Origin: Streptomyces massasporeus
GTDB taxonomy: Bacteria; Actinomycetota; Actinomycetes; Streptomycetales; Streptomycetaceae
Length of the DNA stretch: 64,000 nt
Assembly (NCBI RefSeq): GCF_014648995.1
Contig: NZ_BMSE01000023.1
Span: 1-64,000 of the forward strand
Direction: 5' to 3'
Shown: positions 28,870-38,373 of the stretch, one piece after another
Position numbering within the stretch: the stretch's first letter is position 1
How the letters are laid out: the number at the start of each line of letters is the position of its first letter
Notes under the pieces: model-generated
Databases searched by the model: none
What the model saw: only the letters and a program-made list of their open reading frames with translations
What the model was told of the DNA's origin: nothing
Position numbers and translations under genes: made by a program

Positions 28870-28980
28870 GCCCCGACGCTAGGGCGCCCACGAAGCCGCA
28901 GGCCAAGGCCAATTCGGGAGTGGCGGCCCTAATTCCGCCGACCGGGCCTCACGGGCAGGGCCTTGTCCGCCGAGCGGTAC

Positions 28981-29016
28981 CGATATATCGTTGAAGCATC
29001 GCGACAGATCAACGAT
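28981..29016. promoter_or_regulatory. PadR operator candidate
   Basis: An 8-bp inverted repeat ATCGTTGA (28987-28994) and TCAACGAT (29009-29016), separated by 14 bases, overlaps a second palindrome CGATATATCG (28981-28990). It lies 20 bases before the PadR start, suggesting autorepression. Confidence 0.5.
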
Positions 29017-29035
29017 GGAATGGAGAGTGGTTGCG

Positions 29036-29671
29036 ATGCGTACCCACGGATTCGAGCGTGGACATGGACACGGCGGCCCGCACCACGGTCGGGGTGGCTT
29101 CGAAGGGCTGCGCGCGGCCTTCGGGCCCTTCGGGCCGGGCGGGCCGGGCGGCCCCGGCTGGGGCGGGCCCGGCGGACCGGGCTTCGGCCCGGGCCCCTGG
29201 GGTGGTCGAGGGCGCGGGGGACCACGGGGGAGGGCGCGGCGCGGTGACGTACGCGCCTCGATCCTGGCCCTGCTGAAGGACCGGCCGATGCACGGCTACG
29301 AGATGATCCAGGAGATCGCCGAGCGCAGCGGCGGGGCGTGGAAGCCCAGCCCCGGCTCGGTGTACCCCACCCTCCAGCTGCTGGAGGACGAGGGGCTGAT
29401 CGCCAGTGCGTCCGAGGGCGGCAAGAAGCTGTTCTCGCTCACCGAGGCGGGCCGCGAGGCCGCCGAGGAGGGGCCCGAGGCGCCCTGGGAAGAGGCTTCC
29501 CGCGGGGTCGACTGGGAGGCCCTGGGCGAGATCCGTCAGGCCGGCTTCGGTCTGATGGAGGCCTTCGGCCAGGTCTGGAAGACCGGCAGCAAGGAGCAGC
29601 GGGAGAAGGCGGTCGGCGTCATCAACGAGGCCCGTAAGAAGCTGTATCTGATCCTCGCCGACGAGGACTGA
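29036..29671 (+). CDS. PadR-family regulator with glycine-rich N-terminus
   Basis: 211 residues. The first about 70 are rich in G, H, F and P (GPGGPGGPGWGGPGG), then a PadR winged helix (SILALLKDRPMHGYEMIQEI, then PSPGSVYPTLQLLEDEGLI) and a C-terminal helical dimer region. PadR proteins repress detoxification and efflux genes. The ATG has GGAGAG upstream. The GC-rich tail may be disordered. Confidence 0.87.
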   Translation: MRTHGFERGHGHGGPHHGRGGFEGLRAAFGPFGPGGPGGPGWGGPGGPGFGPGPWGGRGRGGPRGRARRGDVRASILALLKDRPMHGYEMIQEIAERSGGAWKPSPGSVYPTLQLLEDEGLIASASEGGKKLFSLTEAGREAAEEGPEAPWEEASRGVDWEALGEIRQAGFGLMEAFGQVWKTGSKEQREKAVGVINEARKKLYLILADED

Positions 29672-29688
29672 AGCGCGCAGGAGACGAA

Positions 29689-29714
29689 GCGCCCCCGGAG
29701 TGGTCCGGGGGCGC
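29689..29714 (+). terminator. hairpin terminator after the PadR gene
   Basis: A perfect 11-bp stem (29689-29699 with 29704-29714) with a 4-base loop starts 18 bases after the PadR stop; it may also serve the converging SRPBCC gene. Confidence 0.7.
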
Positions 29715-29717
29715 CTC

Positions 29718-29777
29718 GGCGTGCCAGGGGTGTCACGTCACCAGCCCGGCGTGCCGGGGGTGTCAGGTCACCAGCCC
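29718..29777. repeat. 30-bp tandem duplication across a gene end
   Basis: The 30 bases at 29718-29747 are repeated at 29748-29777 with two differences. The second copy carries the last codons and the stop (TGA) of the SRPBCC gene; the first copy repeats them downstream, including a second in-frame-like GLVT-stop. Confidence 0.8.
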
Positions 29778-30191
29778 GTCCAGCTTGCGCAGCGACTCGT
29801 GCAGGGCCGCCGTGGCCGAGTCCTTGAGTTTCCCCGCCATCAGCGACACCGTCGCGCCCGTGAACTCGCCGTCGATGCGGACCGTCGTGGCGTCGCCGTC
29901 GGGTGTGAGGGTGTAGCGCGTCGCGACGGTCACCGCCATCGGGCCCTTGCCGCGGATGGCGAGCACGCGGGCCGGCTCCAGCTCCTCGACGGTCCACGCC
30001 ACCTCGGCCGGGAAGTTCATCAGCCGCATGTTCTCCTGGAACGTCGCGCCCACCTCAAGGGGCTCCGGGCCGCCCGCCGGGAAACTCGTGTGGGTCGCGT
30101 TCCACTCGCCGTACGCGGACCAGTCCGTGAGCGTCGCCCACACCTTCTCGGCCGGCGCCCCGATGCGTGCCTCCGCGCTGACTTCGGCCAT
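29763..30191 (-). CDS. SRPBCC-family protein
   Basis: 142 residues, a single START-like/polyketide-cyclase fold (AEARIGAPAEKVWATLTDWS, then EWNATHTSFP). These small helix-grip proteins bind hydrophobic ligands; function varies. The ATG at 30191 has GAGGTGG upstream; a longer frame to 30248 lacks one. It runs convergent to the PadR gene. Confidence 0.82.
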   Translation of the reverse strand: MAEVSAEARIGAPAEKVWATLTDWSAYGEWNATHTSFPAGGPEPLEVGATFQENMRLMNFPAEVAWTVEELEPARVLAIRGKGPMAVTVATRYTLTPDGDATTVRIDGEFTGATVSLMAGKLKDSATAALHESLRKLDGLVT

Positions 30192-30257
30192 GCGACCACC
30201 TCTTCGTCTCGGGCTGGGTGTCGCGGAACGTAGCCGCGGCGACCGCAATGTTCAATA

Positions 30258-30324
30258 CTGACGAACCGTCAGCCGTGTGCGGTCTCCGCCTGAATCTGCC
30301 TGATCTCCTCCGTAGGGAGGAGAT
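30258..30324. promoter_or_regulatory. palindrome and hairpin in the SRPBCC/Clp-N intergenic region
   Basis: Two inverted repeats lie between the divergent genes: CTGACG-AAC-CGTCAG (30258-30272), resembling a TetR operator, and a 9-bp hairpin ATCTCCTCC/GGAGGAGAT (30303-30324). The latter may lie in the leader of the Clp-N gene and includes an anti-ribosome-site-like CTCCTCC strand. Roles are inference. Confidence 0.4.
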
Positions 30325-30413
30325 TCCGCTCGCTGGAGTCCACTTCCCGTGGGACGCGAAAATGCTCCCCGCCGGGGATGACCCGGGTCCGCGGGACTGA
30401 TGGGGTAGAGGAT

Positions 30414-30962
30414 GTGCAACCCCGTACCCCCCGGCAGTCGGCCCATGAGCACGGCATTCAGCGCGTGGACAACGATGCCAGGCTCAGTGACGAGCTGGCG
30501 TCGGTGGTCGGCGGTGCCCGGCGCCGGGCCGTCCGGGACGGGGACCGGCAGATCGACACCGCCCATCTGCTCCACTCGCTGCTGGAATCCGACCCCGAGG
30601 CGCGTGCCGTCTTCGGCGAAGGGCCGCAGATCGCGCGGCTGCTCGGCTATCTCGTCCAGCGCAGCATCGGCTACGGCCTGCGCTGGCAGAGCGGTGTGGA
30701 GGACTCCGGCGCCGTACCCGTGGTGACGGAGACGGCGGGCTTCTCCCCGCTCGCCGCCGGGTGCATGGAGTACGCCTGCGAGCGCGCCGCCGGGCGCGGT
30801 GGGCCGGCCCGCGGCACCGACCTGCTCGCGGCGATCGTCGTCGACCCGCAGGCGCGCGCGGTCGAGGTGCTCGAACGAGCCGGCATCGACCCGCACGAGG
30901 TGATCGCCCGGCTCGACGGCTGGTCCGGCCTCACCGAGGAGTGCGGCGAAGCCACCTGCTGA
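30414..30962 (+). CDS. Clp N-terminal-domain protein
   Basis: 182 residues containing a duplicated Clp N-domain (LSDELASVVGGARRRAVRDG, then HLLHSLLESDPEARAVF, and a second ACERAAGRGGPARGTDLLAA) without an ATPase. In ClpA/ClpC this domain binds substrates and adaptors; a stand-alone copy may be an adaptor or sequestering protein. The GTG at 30414 is chosen from family N-termini; an upstream in-frame ATG at 30378 also exists. Confidence 0.75.
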   Translation: MQPRTPRQSAHEHGIQRVDNDARLSDELASVVGGARRRAVRDGDRQIDTAHLLHSLLESDPEARAVFGEGPQIARLLGYLVQRSIGYGLRWQSGVEDSGAVPVVTETAGFSPLAAGCMEYACERAAGRGGPARGTDLLAAIVVDPQARAVEVLERAGIDPHEVIARLDGWSGLTEECGEATC

Positions 30963-31032
30963 GCGGCACGGCGCGGGCCGATCGCCCCGTCCAGGCTGTG
31001 AGACAGGTGCCATAGGGGATGACGCTCCTGTC

Positions 31033-32052
31033 ATGGCCTGCCATCATGTGCCGGTGCGTACCTCTGACAGCAGCGTGAGCGGGCGCGGCAGGGGTGTGGG
31101 GCTCGGCCTCGCGCTCCTGTCCGCGGTGGCCTTCGGCGGATCCGGTGTCGCGGCCAAGCCGCTGATCGAAGCAGGTCTGGACCCGCTGCACGTGGTGTGG
31201 CTGCGGGTGGCCGGGGCGGCCCTGGTGATGCTGCCGCTCGCCGTGCGCCATCGCGCGCTGCTGCGCCGGCGTCCCGGGCTGCTCGCCGGGTTCGGACTGC
31301 TGGCCGTCGCCGGTGTCCAGGCCTGCTACTTCGCCGCGCTCTCCCGGATCCCCGTCGGGGTCGCGCTGCTCATCGAGTACCTGGCGCCCGCTCTCGTGCT
31401 GGGCTGGGTGCGGTTCGTGCAGAAGCGGCCGGTGACGCGGGCCGCAGCCGTCGGTGTCGTCCTCGCGGTCGGTGGACTCGCCTGTGTCGTCGAGGTCTGG
31501 TCGGGCCTCGGCTTCGACGCCCTCGGACTGCTGCTCGCGCTCGGCGCGGCCTGCTGCCAGGTCGGCTACTTCGTCCTGTCCGACCAGGGCAGCGACGCGG
31601 GGGACGAGGCGCCCGACCCGCTCGGCGTCATCGCCTACGGGCTGCTCGTCGGCGCGGCCGTGCTGACCGTCGTCGCCCGGCCCTGGACCATGGACTGGTC
31701 GGTGCTCCAGGGCACCGCGAGCATGGACGGCAGGCCCGTCGCCGCCGTCGTGCTGCTGGCGTGGATCGTCCTCGTCGCCACGGTCGTCGCCTACGTCACC
31801 GGTGTGGTCTCCGTGCGGCGGCTCTCCCCGCAGGTCGCGGGGGTCGTCGCCTGTCTCGAGGCGGTCATCGCCACCGTCCTGGCCTGGGTCCTGCTCGGCG
31901 AGCACCTCTCGGCGCCGCAGATCGCCGGTGGGGCCATCGTGCTGGTGGGCGCCTTCATCGCGCAGTCCTCGACGCCCTCGAAGGGGTCCGAACAGCCGGT
32001 GGCGAGCGGCGGCCCGGAAAGGGAATTGTCCCGGCGCGGGACCAGCGCCTAA
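31033..32052 (+). CDS. EamA-family transporter (DMT superfamily)
   Basis: 339 residues, ten membrane helices in two EamA repeats (SAVAFGGSGVAAKPLIEAGL and LGAACCQVGYFVLSDQGS begin the halves). It exports small metabolites or amino acids; the substrate is unknown. AGGGGA lies 13 bases before the ATG; GTG 31054 is an alternative start. It is followed by a second, truncated EamA gene. Confidence 0.88.
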   Translation: MACHHVPVRTSDSSVSGRGRGVGLGLALLSAVAFGGSGVAAKPLIEAGLDPLHVVWLRVAGAALVMLPLAVRHRALLRRRPGLLAGFGLLAVAGVQACYFAALSRIPVGVALLIEYLAPALVLGWVRFVQKRPVTRAAAVGVVLAVGGLACVVEVWSGLGFDALGLLLALGAACCQVGYFVLSDQGSDAGDEAPDPLGVIAYGLLVGAAVLTVVARPWTMDWSVLQGTASMDGRPVAAVVLLAWIVLVATVVAYVTGVVSVRRLSPQVAGVVACLEAVIATVLAWVLLGEHLSAPQIAGGAIVLVGAFIAQSSTPSKGSEQPVASGGPERELSRRGTSA

Positions 32053-32275
32053 GGTGCCGATCATGCCTTCCGCACGCGTTCTTCCGCCTCCGGCCGCCTG
32101 AGGCGGGCCCTCCGGAGACCGCGCCCGGCGATGCGCCGCCGCGCAGAACGGTGCTGCCCGCAGACGAAGTCCGTGGACCCCTGATCCCCACTGATCCGGG
32201 GCCCTTCCCGAACTTCCGCGCACCCGCCGCCGCTTGTCGCGTGCGGCGCGTCGGGCGCGACTGCGGAGAGAACAC

Positions 32276-32680
32276 GTGTCGACCACCACCTCCGGCCTGC
32301 CCGTCGGGCGAGGCCTCCTCTGTCTGATCGTCGCCGGTGTCGCCTGGGGCACCGCGGGCGCGGCCGCCTCCCTGGTCTACCGGACGGGCGACATGGGGCC
32401 CGTCGCCCTTTCCTTCTGGCGCTGCGCCGCCGGGCTCGTCATGCTGCTCGCCGTCCGACTGGTGCGCCCGCGCGCCGCGACCCCAGTGCGTGAACCGCTC
32501 GGCCGCCGGGCCCAGCGGACCGGGGTCACCGGGCTCGGCCTCGCCGTCTTCCAGACCGCGTACTTCGCGGCCGTCTCCACCACGGGCCTCGCCGTGGCCA
32601 CCGTCGTCACCCTGGTCGCGCGGTTCCCCGCACCCCTTCCGCGGCGGCGTGCCATCCGCCGCTTACTCCCCAGGGAGTAA
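32276..32680 (+). pseudogene. truncated EamA-family transporter
   Basis: 134 residues with a proper ribosome site (GGAGAG) and about four helices of the first EamA repeat, starting MSTTTSGLPVGRG. At about position 32620 the sequence stops matching (TVVTLVARFPAPLPRRRA) and reaches a stop, less than half the usual 300 residues. The stop codon overlaps a perfect palindrome and a different operon follows, so a deletion or insertion removed the 3' half. Confidence 0.75.
32663..32680. promoter_or_regulatory. perfect palindrome upstream of the MMPL operon
   Basis: TTACTCCC-CA-GGGAGTAA is an 8-2-8 perfect inverted repeat, 120 bases before the MMPL start. It is a good candidate for a repressor operator; the regulator is unknown. 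Confidence 0.5.
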
Positions 32681-32800
32681 TCCGCAGCCGCCGTCACCCC
32701 CGGCAGTACGCGTCACCTCGCCCTCCCGCCCGACGAAAGCCGTGGTTCTCACCGGAAGTCTGGAGACCGAAGCAGACGTCACCCGGAGGGAGATCGGTCG

Positions 32801-34930
32801 ATGAGGGCCGGAGAGACAACCGCTACGACGAGGCTGGGGCCGGGGCGCGGGCGAGCCGTTCCATGGGCGGTGCTCGGGCTGTGGATTGCGGTGATCGCAC
32901 TCGTCGGGCCGTTCGCGGCGAAGCTCGCCGATGTGCAGCACGACAAGGTCACCGACTACCTGCCGGCGAGCGCGGACTCGACGCAAGCGGCGAAGATCGA
33001 GGAGAAGTTGCCCGGTGGCGAGACCACCGAGATGGTGCTCGTCTACCACCGGGACGGCGGGCTCAGCGCCGCCGACCGGAAGACCGCGGCCGGGCAGGTC
33101 GCGCAGATCACCCGACAGCACGAGCTGATCGGCGGTACTCCCCAGGGGATTGCGTCCAAGGACGGCACGACCCTGATGTACCCGGTCGCCAGCAACGAGC
33201 CCGGGGCGGACGAGGAGAAGCAGGACCAGCTCGTAACCGACGTTCGCAAAGTCGCCCAGGACGAAGGCGGGTTGAGCGTCGATGTGGGCGGCACCGGCGC
33301 GCTGGGCACCGACTCCGGCGCAGTCTACGATTCGCTCGGTGGACCGCTGCTCTACACCACCGTCGCCGTCGTCGCCCTACTGCTGATCCTGATCTACCGC
33401 AGCCCCGTGCTGTGGCTCGTGCCCCTCGTCGTCGCCGGGATCGCCGACTATATGTCGATGGGCGTCGCCTACGGCCTCAACCAGGCCTTCGGCACGACCG
33501 TCTCGGGGCAGAGTTCGGGTGTGATGACGATCCTCGTGTTCGGGGCGGGCACGGACTACGCGCTGCTGCTCATCTCGCGCTACCGGGAGGAACTGCGGCG
33601 CATCGAGCGACCGTACGAGGCCATGGTCGCCGCCCTGCGCGGCTGCGGGCCCGCCGTGCTCGCCTCCTCCGGCACCGTCGCCGCCGGACTGCTGTGCCTG
33701 CTCGCCGCCGACCTCAACAGCAGCCGGGGCATGGGCCCGCTCGGCGCCGTCGGCGTGCTGTGCGCGCTGATCGCGATGCTGACCCTGCTCCCCGCCGTCC
33801 TCGTACTGGTCGGACGGCGGGTGTTCTGGCCGCTCGTGCCCGCCTTCGGGAGCACGCCCAAGCAGCGGCGGAGCCTGTTCACGGCGATGGGCAGCTCTGC
33901 CGGACGCAGGCCGCTGACCGTACTCGCGAGCGGTGCCGTACTGCTCGGCGCCCTCGCCCTCGGCTCGTTCAACCTGCCGGGAGCGCTCAAGCAGGAGGAC
34001 TCCTTCGTCAAGAAGCCGGAGTCCGTCGTCGCGATGGAGACCCTCGCCAAGTCCTTTCCCGACAGCGGCAGCCAGCCCATCGACGTGATCACCCCGCAGG
34101 GGCGCGCCGACGAGACCCTCGCGACAGTCCGCGGCACACCGGGCGTCGGCAGCGCGGAGAAGGGGCGTACGGGAGACGGCTGGACCGAGATCTCCGTCTT
34201 CGCCAAGAGCGCACCCCAGTCGGCGGGGGAGACCACCACCATCAAGTCCCTGCGGGACGAACTGAAGGGCTCCTACGTCGGCGGGGACAGCGCCCAGCAG
34301 ATCGACCTGGAGGACACCAACGCCCGGGACACGAAGATCGTCGTACCGCTCGTCCTCGTCTTCGTGATGCTCATCCTGATCGGGCTGCTGCGGAGCCTGG
34401 TCGCACCGCTGCTCCTGGTGGTCGCGGTCGTCGCGGTGTGGGGCGCCTCCCTCGGAATCGGCGGACTGGTCTTCGAACCGCTCCTCGGCCACAAGGGCAC
34501 CGATCCGGGGCTCGGACTGCTGTCCTTCGTGTTCCTGGTCGCCCTCGGCGTCGACTACGGCATCTTCCTCATGCACCGGATGAGGGAGGAGTCCCTGGCG
34601 GGAGCGGAACCGGCCACGGCGGCACTCACCGCACTGCGCACCACCGGCGGCGTCATCGCCTCCGCCGGACTCGTCCTCGCCGCGACCTTCGCCGTGCTGA
34701 CGAACATGGGACTGGTGCAGCTGGTCCAGCTCGGCTTCGTGATCGCCGTCGGCGTCCTGCTCGACACCTTCCTCGTACGGACGTACCTGGTGACCAGCGC
34801 CAGCGTCGCCCTGGGCCGGAAGGTGTGGTGGCCGGGAGTGCTCTCACGGGAGCCCGGGCCGGCCGAACCGGCCGGGTCGAGCGGACCGACCGAGCCGCCC
34901 CGGCAGCCGGAAACCGTCAGCGCACCCTGA
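32801..34930 (+). CDS. MMPL-family RND transporter
   Basis: 709 residues, about twelve membrane helices in two halves, each with an extracellular loop domain. The MMPL core repeats are visible: FGAGTDYALLLISRYREEL and LGVDYGIFLMHRMREES, carrying the proton-relay aspartate-tyrosine pairs. Family members export lipids or drugs. The ATG has GGAGGGA upstream. Located directly before a histidine kinase/regulator pair, it may be controlled by them. Confidence 0.92.
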   Translation: MRAGETTATTRLGPGRGRAVPWAVLGLWIAVIALVGPFAAKLADVQHDKVTDYLPASADSTQAAKIEEKLPGGETTEMVLVYHRDGGLSAADRKTAAGQVAQITRQHELIGGTPQGIASKDGTTLMYPVASNEPGADEEKQDQLVTDVRKVAQDEGGLSVDVGGTGALGTDSGAVYDSLGGPLLYTTVAVVALLLILIYRSPVLWLVPLVVAGIADYMSMGVAYGLNQAFGTTVSGQSSGVMTILVFGAGTDYALLLISRYREELRRIERPYEAMVAALRGCGPAVLASSGTVAAGLLCLLAADLNSSRGMGPLGAVGVLCALIAMLTLLPAVLVLVGRRVFWPLVPAFGSTPKQRRSLFTAMGSSAGRRPLTVLASGAVLLGALALGSFNLPGALKQEDSFVKKPESVVAMETLAKSFPDSGSQPIDVITPQGRADETLATVRGTPGVGSAEKGRTGDGWTEISVFAKSAPQSAGETTTIKSLRDELKGSYVGGDSAQQIDLEDTNARDTKIVVPLVLVFVMLILIGLLRSLVAPLLLVVAVVAVWGASLGIGGLVFEPLLGHKGTDPGLGLLSFVFLVALGVDYGIFLMHRMREESLAGAEPATAALTALRTTGGVIASAGLVLAATFAVLTNMGLVQLVQLGFVIAVGVLLDTFLVRTYLVTSASVALGRKVWWPGVLSREPGPAEPAGSSGPTEPPRQPETVSAP

Positions 34931-35067
34931 GCACGCTGTCCGAAGGCCTCGTTCGAACGCTCTGATCGAGCACGCTGATCGTGCACCTTGATCCGGCGGG
35001 CCCGCCCCGGCGCCTCTGCTTCCGCAGGGGCGCCCGGGTTCCCGCACGAGTACCGGAAGATGGAGCC

Positions 35068-36429
35068 GTGGAAGAACGGGGAACCACCACAGGGGTACGC
35101 GACCGGTCGGCGGCGGAGACGGCGGCCGGTGGCGGCGGGCGGCCCCGTCTCGCCGAGCGCATCATGTCCGCCATCAACTGCGAACCGCTGACCGTACCGC
35201 ACCGCACCCGCAACGACGCGGTCCTCGCCCTGTGCGTCGCCGTGCTCGCCGTAGCCATCACCCTGACGGGCGGCGAAGGGACCCGGCCCGACCATCTCAG
35301 CTGGACGCTGCTGCTCGCCGGGCACGTGCCCCTCGTATGGCGCCGGCGCAGTCCGTTGGTGGCCCTGCTCGGGGTGGTGGCCTGCATGGCTCCGTACTAC
35401 GCCTTCGACTACAACCCTGCCCTGCCCGTCCCCGCGATCGTCCTGGCGCTCTACACCGTGGCGGCGACCGGCACCGTACGCCGCACGCTGCTCACCGGTG
35501 TCGCCGTCCTCGGTCCGACACTGATCAGCAACGGCCTCACCAACTCGGAGGGGGCGCTGGAGTCCCTGGAGATCTCCGGCTGGATGATCGCGGTCGTGTT
35601 CGTCGGTATCGCCGTCCGCTACTACCGCTTGTACGTCGCCTCCATCGTCGAGCGGGCCGAACGGGCGGAGCGCACCCGGGAGGAGGAGGCCAGGCGCCGC
35701 GTCGCCGAGGAACGGCTGCGGATGGCCCGTGACCTGCACGACCTGCTCGCCCACAGCATCACGCTCATCGGCGTGCAGACGTCCGTGGCGGCCCACGTCC
35801 TCAGCGCCGACCCCGAGCGCCTCGATCGCAAGGCCGTCGCCCAGGCACTGGACGACATCGCGGGGACCTGCCGGACCGCCCGGGGGGAACTGCGTACGAC
35901 GCTGGAGGTGCTGCGGGCGCATGACACGGACGTGGGAGTGGACGCGGATCCGGGGCCCGGTTCCGTGTCCGGTTCTGTTTCCGGGGCCGAGGACATGCGG
36001 GGGCCGCTGCCCGGGATCGACGGACTGGCCGATCTCGCGGAGACCGGCCGGGTGGCCGGGGCCAAGGTCGAACTGTCCGTCCGCGCGGACGACATCCCGC
36101 CCTCCGTGGGTGCCGCCGCGTACCGGATCGTGCAGGAGGCGCTCACCAACGCCGTACGTCACGGCGGCCGCGAGGACCTCACCGTGCGAGTGGGTCTGTG
36201 GACCGTGGACGGCGCACTGCGGGTGAGTGTCAGGGACGACGGGACGGGCGGGGACGACGGCTCGGGCGGCGGAGCGGGCCCGTCCGACGGCACGCCGGGG
36301 TTCGGGCTCATCGGAATGCGGGAGCGGGCCCGTAGCGTGGGCGGCACGCTGGACGCCGGCCCGGGGCCCGCCGAAGGCTTCGAGGTGACCGCCACACTGC
36401 CGCTGTCCCGGGGGGACGAGGTTCGATGA
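35068..36429 (+). CDS. sensor histidine kinase (HisKA_3, NarL-type partner)
   Basis: 453 residues: about four or five membrane helices (50-190), then the dimerisation domain with phosphorylated H224 in RDLHDLLAHS and a HATPase domain with a DDGTGG loop and FGLIGMRERA. GTG 35068 is weakly supported by GGAG; the frame is open to 34981, and ATG 35164 would remove the polar N-terminus. It overlaps the regulator gene by 4 bases, so they form one operon. Confidence 0.88.
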   Translation: MEERGTTTGVRDRSAAETAAGGGGRPRLAERIMSAINCEPLTVPHRTRNDAVLALCVAVLAVAITLTGGEGTRPDHLSWTLLLAGHVPLVWRRRSPLVALLGVVACMAPYYAFDYNPALPVPAIVLALYTVAATGTVRRTLLTGVAVLGPTLISNGLTNSEGALESLEISGWMIAVVFVGIAVRYYRLYVASIVERAERAERTREEEARRRVAEERLRMARDLHDLLAHSITLIGVQTSVAAHVLSADPERLDRKAVAQALDDIAGTCRTARGELRTTLEVLRAHDTDVGVDADPGPGSVSGSVSGAEDMRGPLPGIDGLADLAETGRVAGAKVELSVRADDIPPSVGAAAYRIVQEALTNAVRHGGREDLTVRVGLWTVDGALRVSVRDDGTGGDDGSGGGAGPSDGTPGFGLIGMRERARSVGGTLDAGPGPAEGFEVTATLPLSRGDEVR

Positions 36430-37097
36430 CCATCCGCGTACTGCTGGCCGACGACCAGAACCTCGTACGGGCCTCCTTCGCGATGCTCGTCTCGTCGGCC
36501 GGGGACATGGAGGTCGTCGCCGAGGCGGGCACCGGGCGGGAGGCCGTGGCGCTGGCCCGGTCGGCGCGGGCCGATCTCATCGTGATGGACATCCGCATGC
36601 CCGACCTCGACGGGATCGAGGCGACCCGGCTCATCGCCGCCGACGAGGATCTCGCGGGGGTGAAGGTGCTCGTCCTGACGACGTACGAGACCGACGAACA
36701 CATCGTCGAGGCACTGCGGGCCGGGGCGTCCGGCTTCCTCGTGAAGGACATCAGGCCGGCCGAACTCCTCGACGCCATCCGGACGGTGGCCGCGGGGGAG
36801 TCCCTCCTCTCGCCCGGTCCCACCTCGCGGCTGATCGCCCGCTTTCTGCGCGCGCCGAACATCGGGACGACATCCGCGGTGGGCGGGCCGAGCGGGCTGT
36901 CCGAACGGGAACGGCAGGTGCTCGCGCTGGTCGCGCGCGGTCTGAACAACCCCGAGATCGCCGACGCGTTGGGACTCAGCCCGCTGACCGCGAAGACCCA
37001 TGTCAGCCGGATCATGGGCAAGTTGGGGGCGCGGGACCGGGCGCAACTGGTGATCGTGGCGTACGAGTCGGGGCTTGTGATGCCTGGGACCGTCTGA
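36426..37097 (+). CDS. NarL/FixJ-family response regulator
   Basis: 223 residues. The receiver domain has D9/D10, phospho-acceptor D55 (IVMDIRMPDLDG) and K105-type lysine in FLVKDI; a LuxR helix-turn-helix follows (LSERERQVLALVARGLNNPE). It is coupled (ATGA) to the kinase and likely controls the adjacent MMPL exporter (inference). Confidence 0.93.
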   Translation: MTIRVLLADDQNLVRASFAMLVSSAGDMEVVAEAGTGREAVALARSARADLIVMDIRMPDLDGIEATRLIAADEDLAGVKVLVLTTYETDEHIVEALRAGASGFLVKDIRPAELLDAIRTVAAGESLLSPGPTSRLIARFLRAPNIGTTSAVGGPSGLSERERQVLALVARGLNNPEIADALGLSPLTAKTHVSRIMGKLGARDRAQLVIVAYESGLVMPGTV

Positions 37098-37165
37098 GTT
37101 CGGGCCGACTTCGGGGCTTGTTCAGGTAGCGTTCCGGGGTCGGTTGTACGGTCCCTCAACTCCCT

Positions 37166-38219
37166 GTGGTTGCACGGGCATTGCTCTGTCCCTCGGTGCA
37201 CCCTACCCAGTCGCGTCCGAAGCTCGTCGTGTCGGCCGATGGCCACGGGGTGGTCAGCCACGCCGGCTCCCGCTTGCTGGCCGATCTCTCCAATGTCACC
37301 AGCCTGACCAGCGCTTTCACGGACGCACTGCGTCCACTGCGACCGCGTGGCACCGGGCACGGCCCCGGCCGGATCGCGGTAGATCTCGCGATCATGCTCG
37401 CCGACGGCGGCGAGGTGATGGCGGACCTGGCCCTGCTGCGCGACCAGGTCGACGTTTTCGGCCCTGTCGCCTCCACTCCGACCGCCTGGCGCCTGCTGGC
37501 CGGCATCGATTCGGCTGCACTCGCGCGCCTGCGCTCGGCCAGAGCCACCGCCCGGGATGTCGCCTGGCTGCAAGCCACCGAGACCACGGCAGGGATACCC
37601 GCTGCCCGCGCGGGTCGACCTGCCCGGTCTTGTCCTGGACCTCGACGCCCCCCTGGTCACCTCCCACTCCGAGAAGGAGCAGGCAGCGGCGACCTACAAG
37701 CGAGGCTTCGGCTACCACCCGCTGCTGTGCTTCCTGGACAACACCGGCGAAGCCCTGGCCGGGGTACTGCGGCCGGGCAATGCCGGCGCCGACACCGCCG
37801 CCGACCACATCGCAGTCCTGGACGCTGCCTTGGCCCAGATCCCCGACGCCCACCGCCACGGCACCGACATCCTCATCCGCGCCGACAGCGCCGGAGGCGC
37901 GAAAGTCTTCCTCGCCCACGTCCGAGCACTGCGCGAGCGGGGAATCCACACCTTCTTCTCCGTCGGATACGCCGTCACCGAACCAGTCCGCCGCGCAATC
38001 CGTGCCTGCCCGACCACCTGTGGCACCCCGCGCTGGAGCAGGACGGCACCCTGCCTCCGTCGAGCCGAAGAAGCTCCGCCACCGGCTGCTGCACGCAGCC
38101 GCCCGCATCACCCGCGGCGGCCGCCGCCTTTACCTGCGGATCTTCGCTACCTGGCCCTGGCGAGACGAGCTCGTCAGAGCGTTCGCCCGCCTCGCCACCC
38201 TGCCACGGCCAGCGACCTG
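37166..38219 (+). pseudogene. decayed IS1380-family transposase
   Basis: Remnant of an approximately 460-residue IS1380 transposase. The first part reads SRPKLVVSADGHGVVSHAGS and continues to about 37580; the reading frame then shifts (LPGLVLDLDAPLVTSHSEKE), shifts again near 38010 (DHLWHPALEQDGTL), and jumps at about 38055 to the C-terminal block EPKKLRHRLLHAAARITRGG. About 170 residues before that block are missing. Two frameshifts and an internal deletion mean it is dead. Inverted repeats could not be defined, but the right edge is near 38376, where the next gene ends. Confidence 0.85.
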
Positions 38220-38373
38220 ACCGGCACACCGTCCCCGCCCACCCACGACCCGAGGAACTGGAGCACCCGACCCGAGCGTCGGGCCTCAGCCATGCCCGCC
38301 CGACGGCAAGCGGCCAACAACCACGGTTCGCCGCGATCAGCCCGGCTGATCACTCCCAACCGAAACGCGGAGG

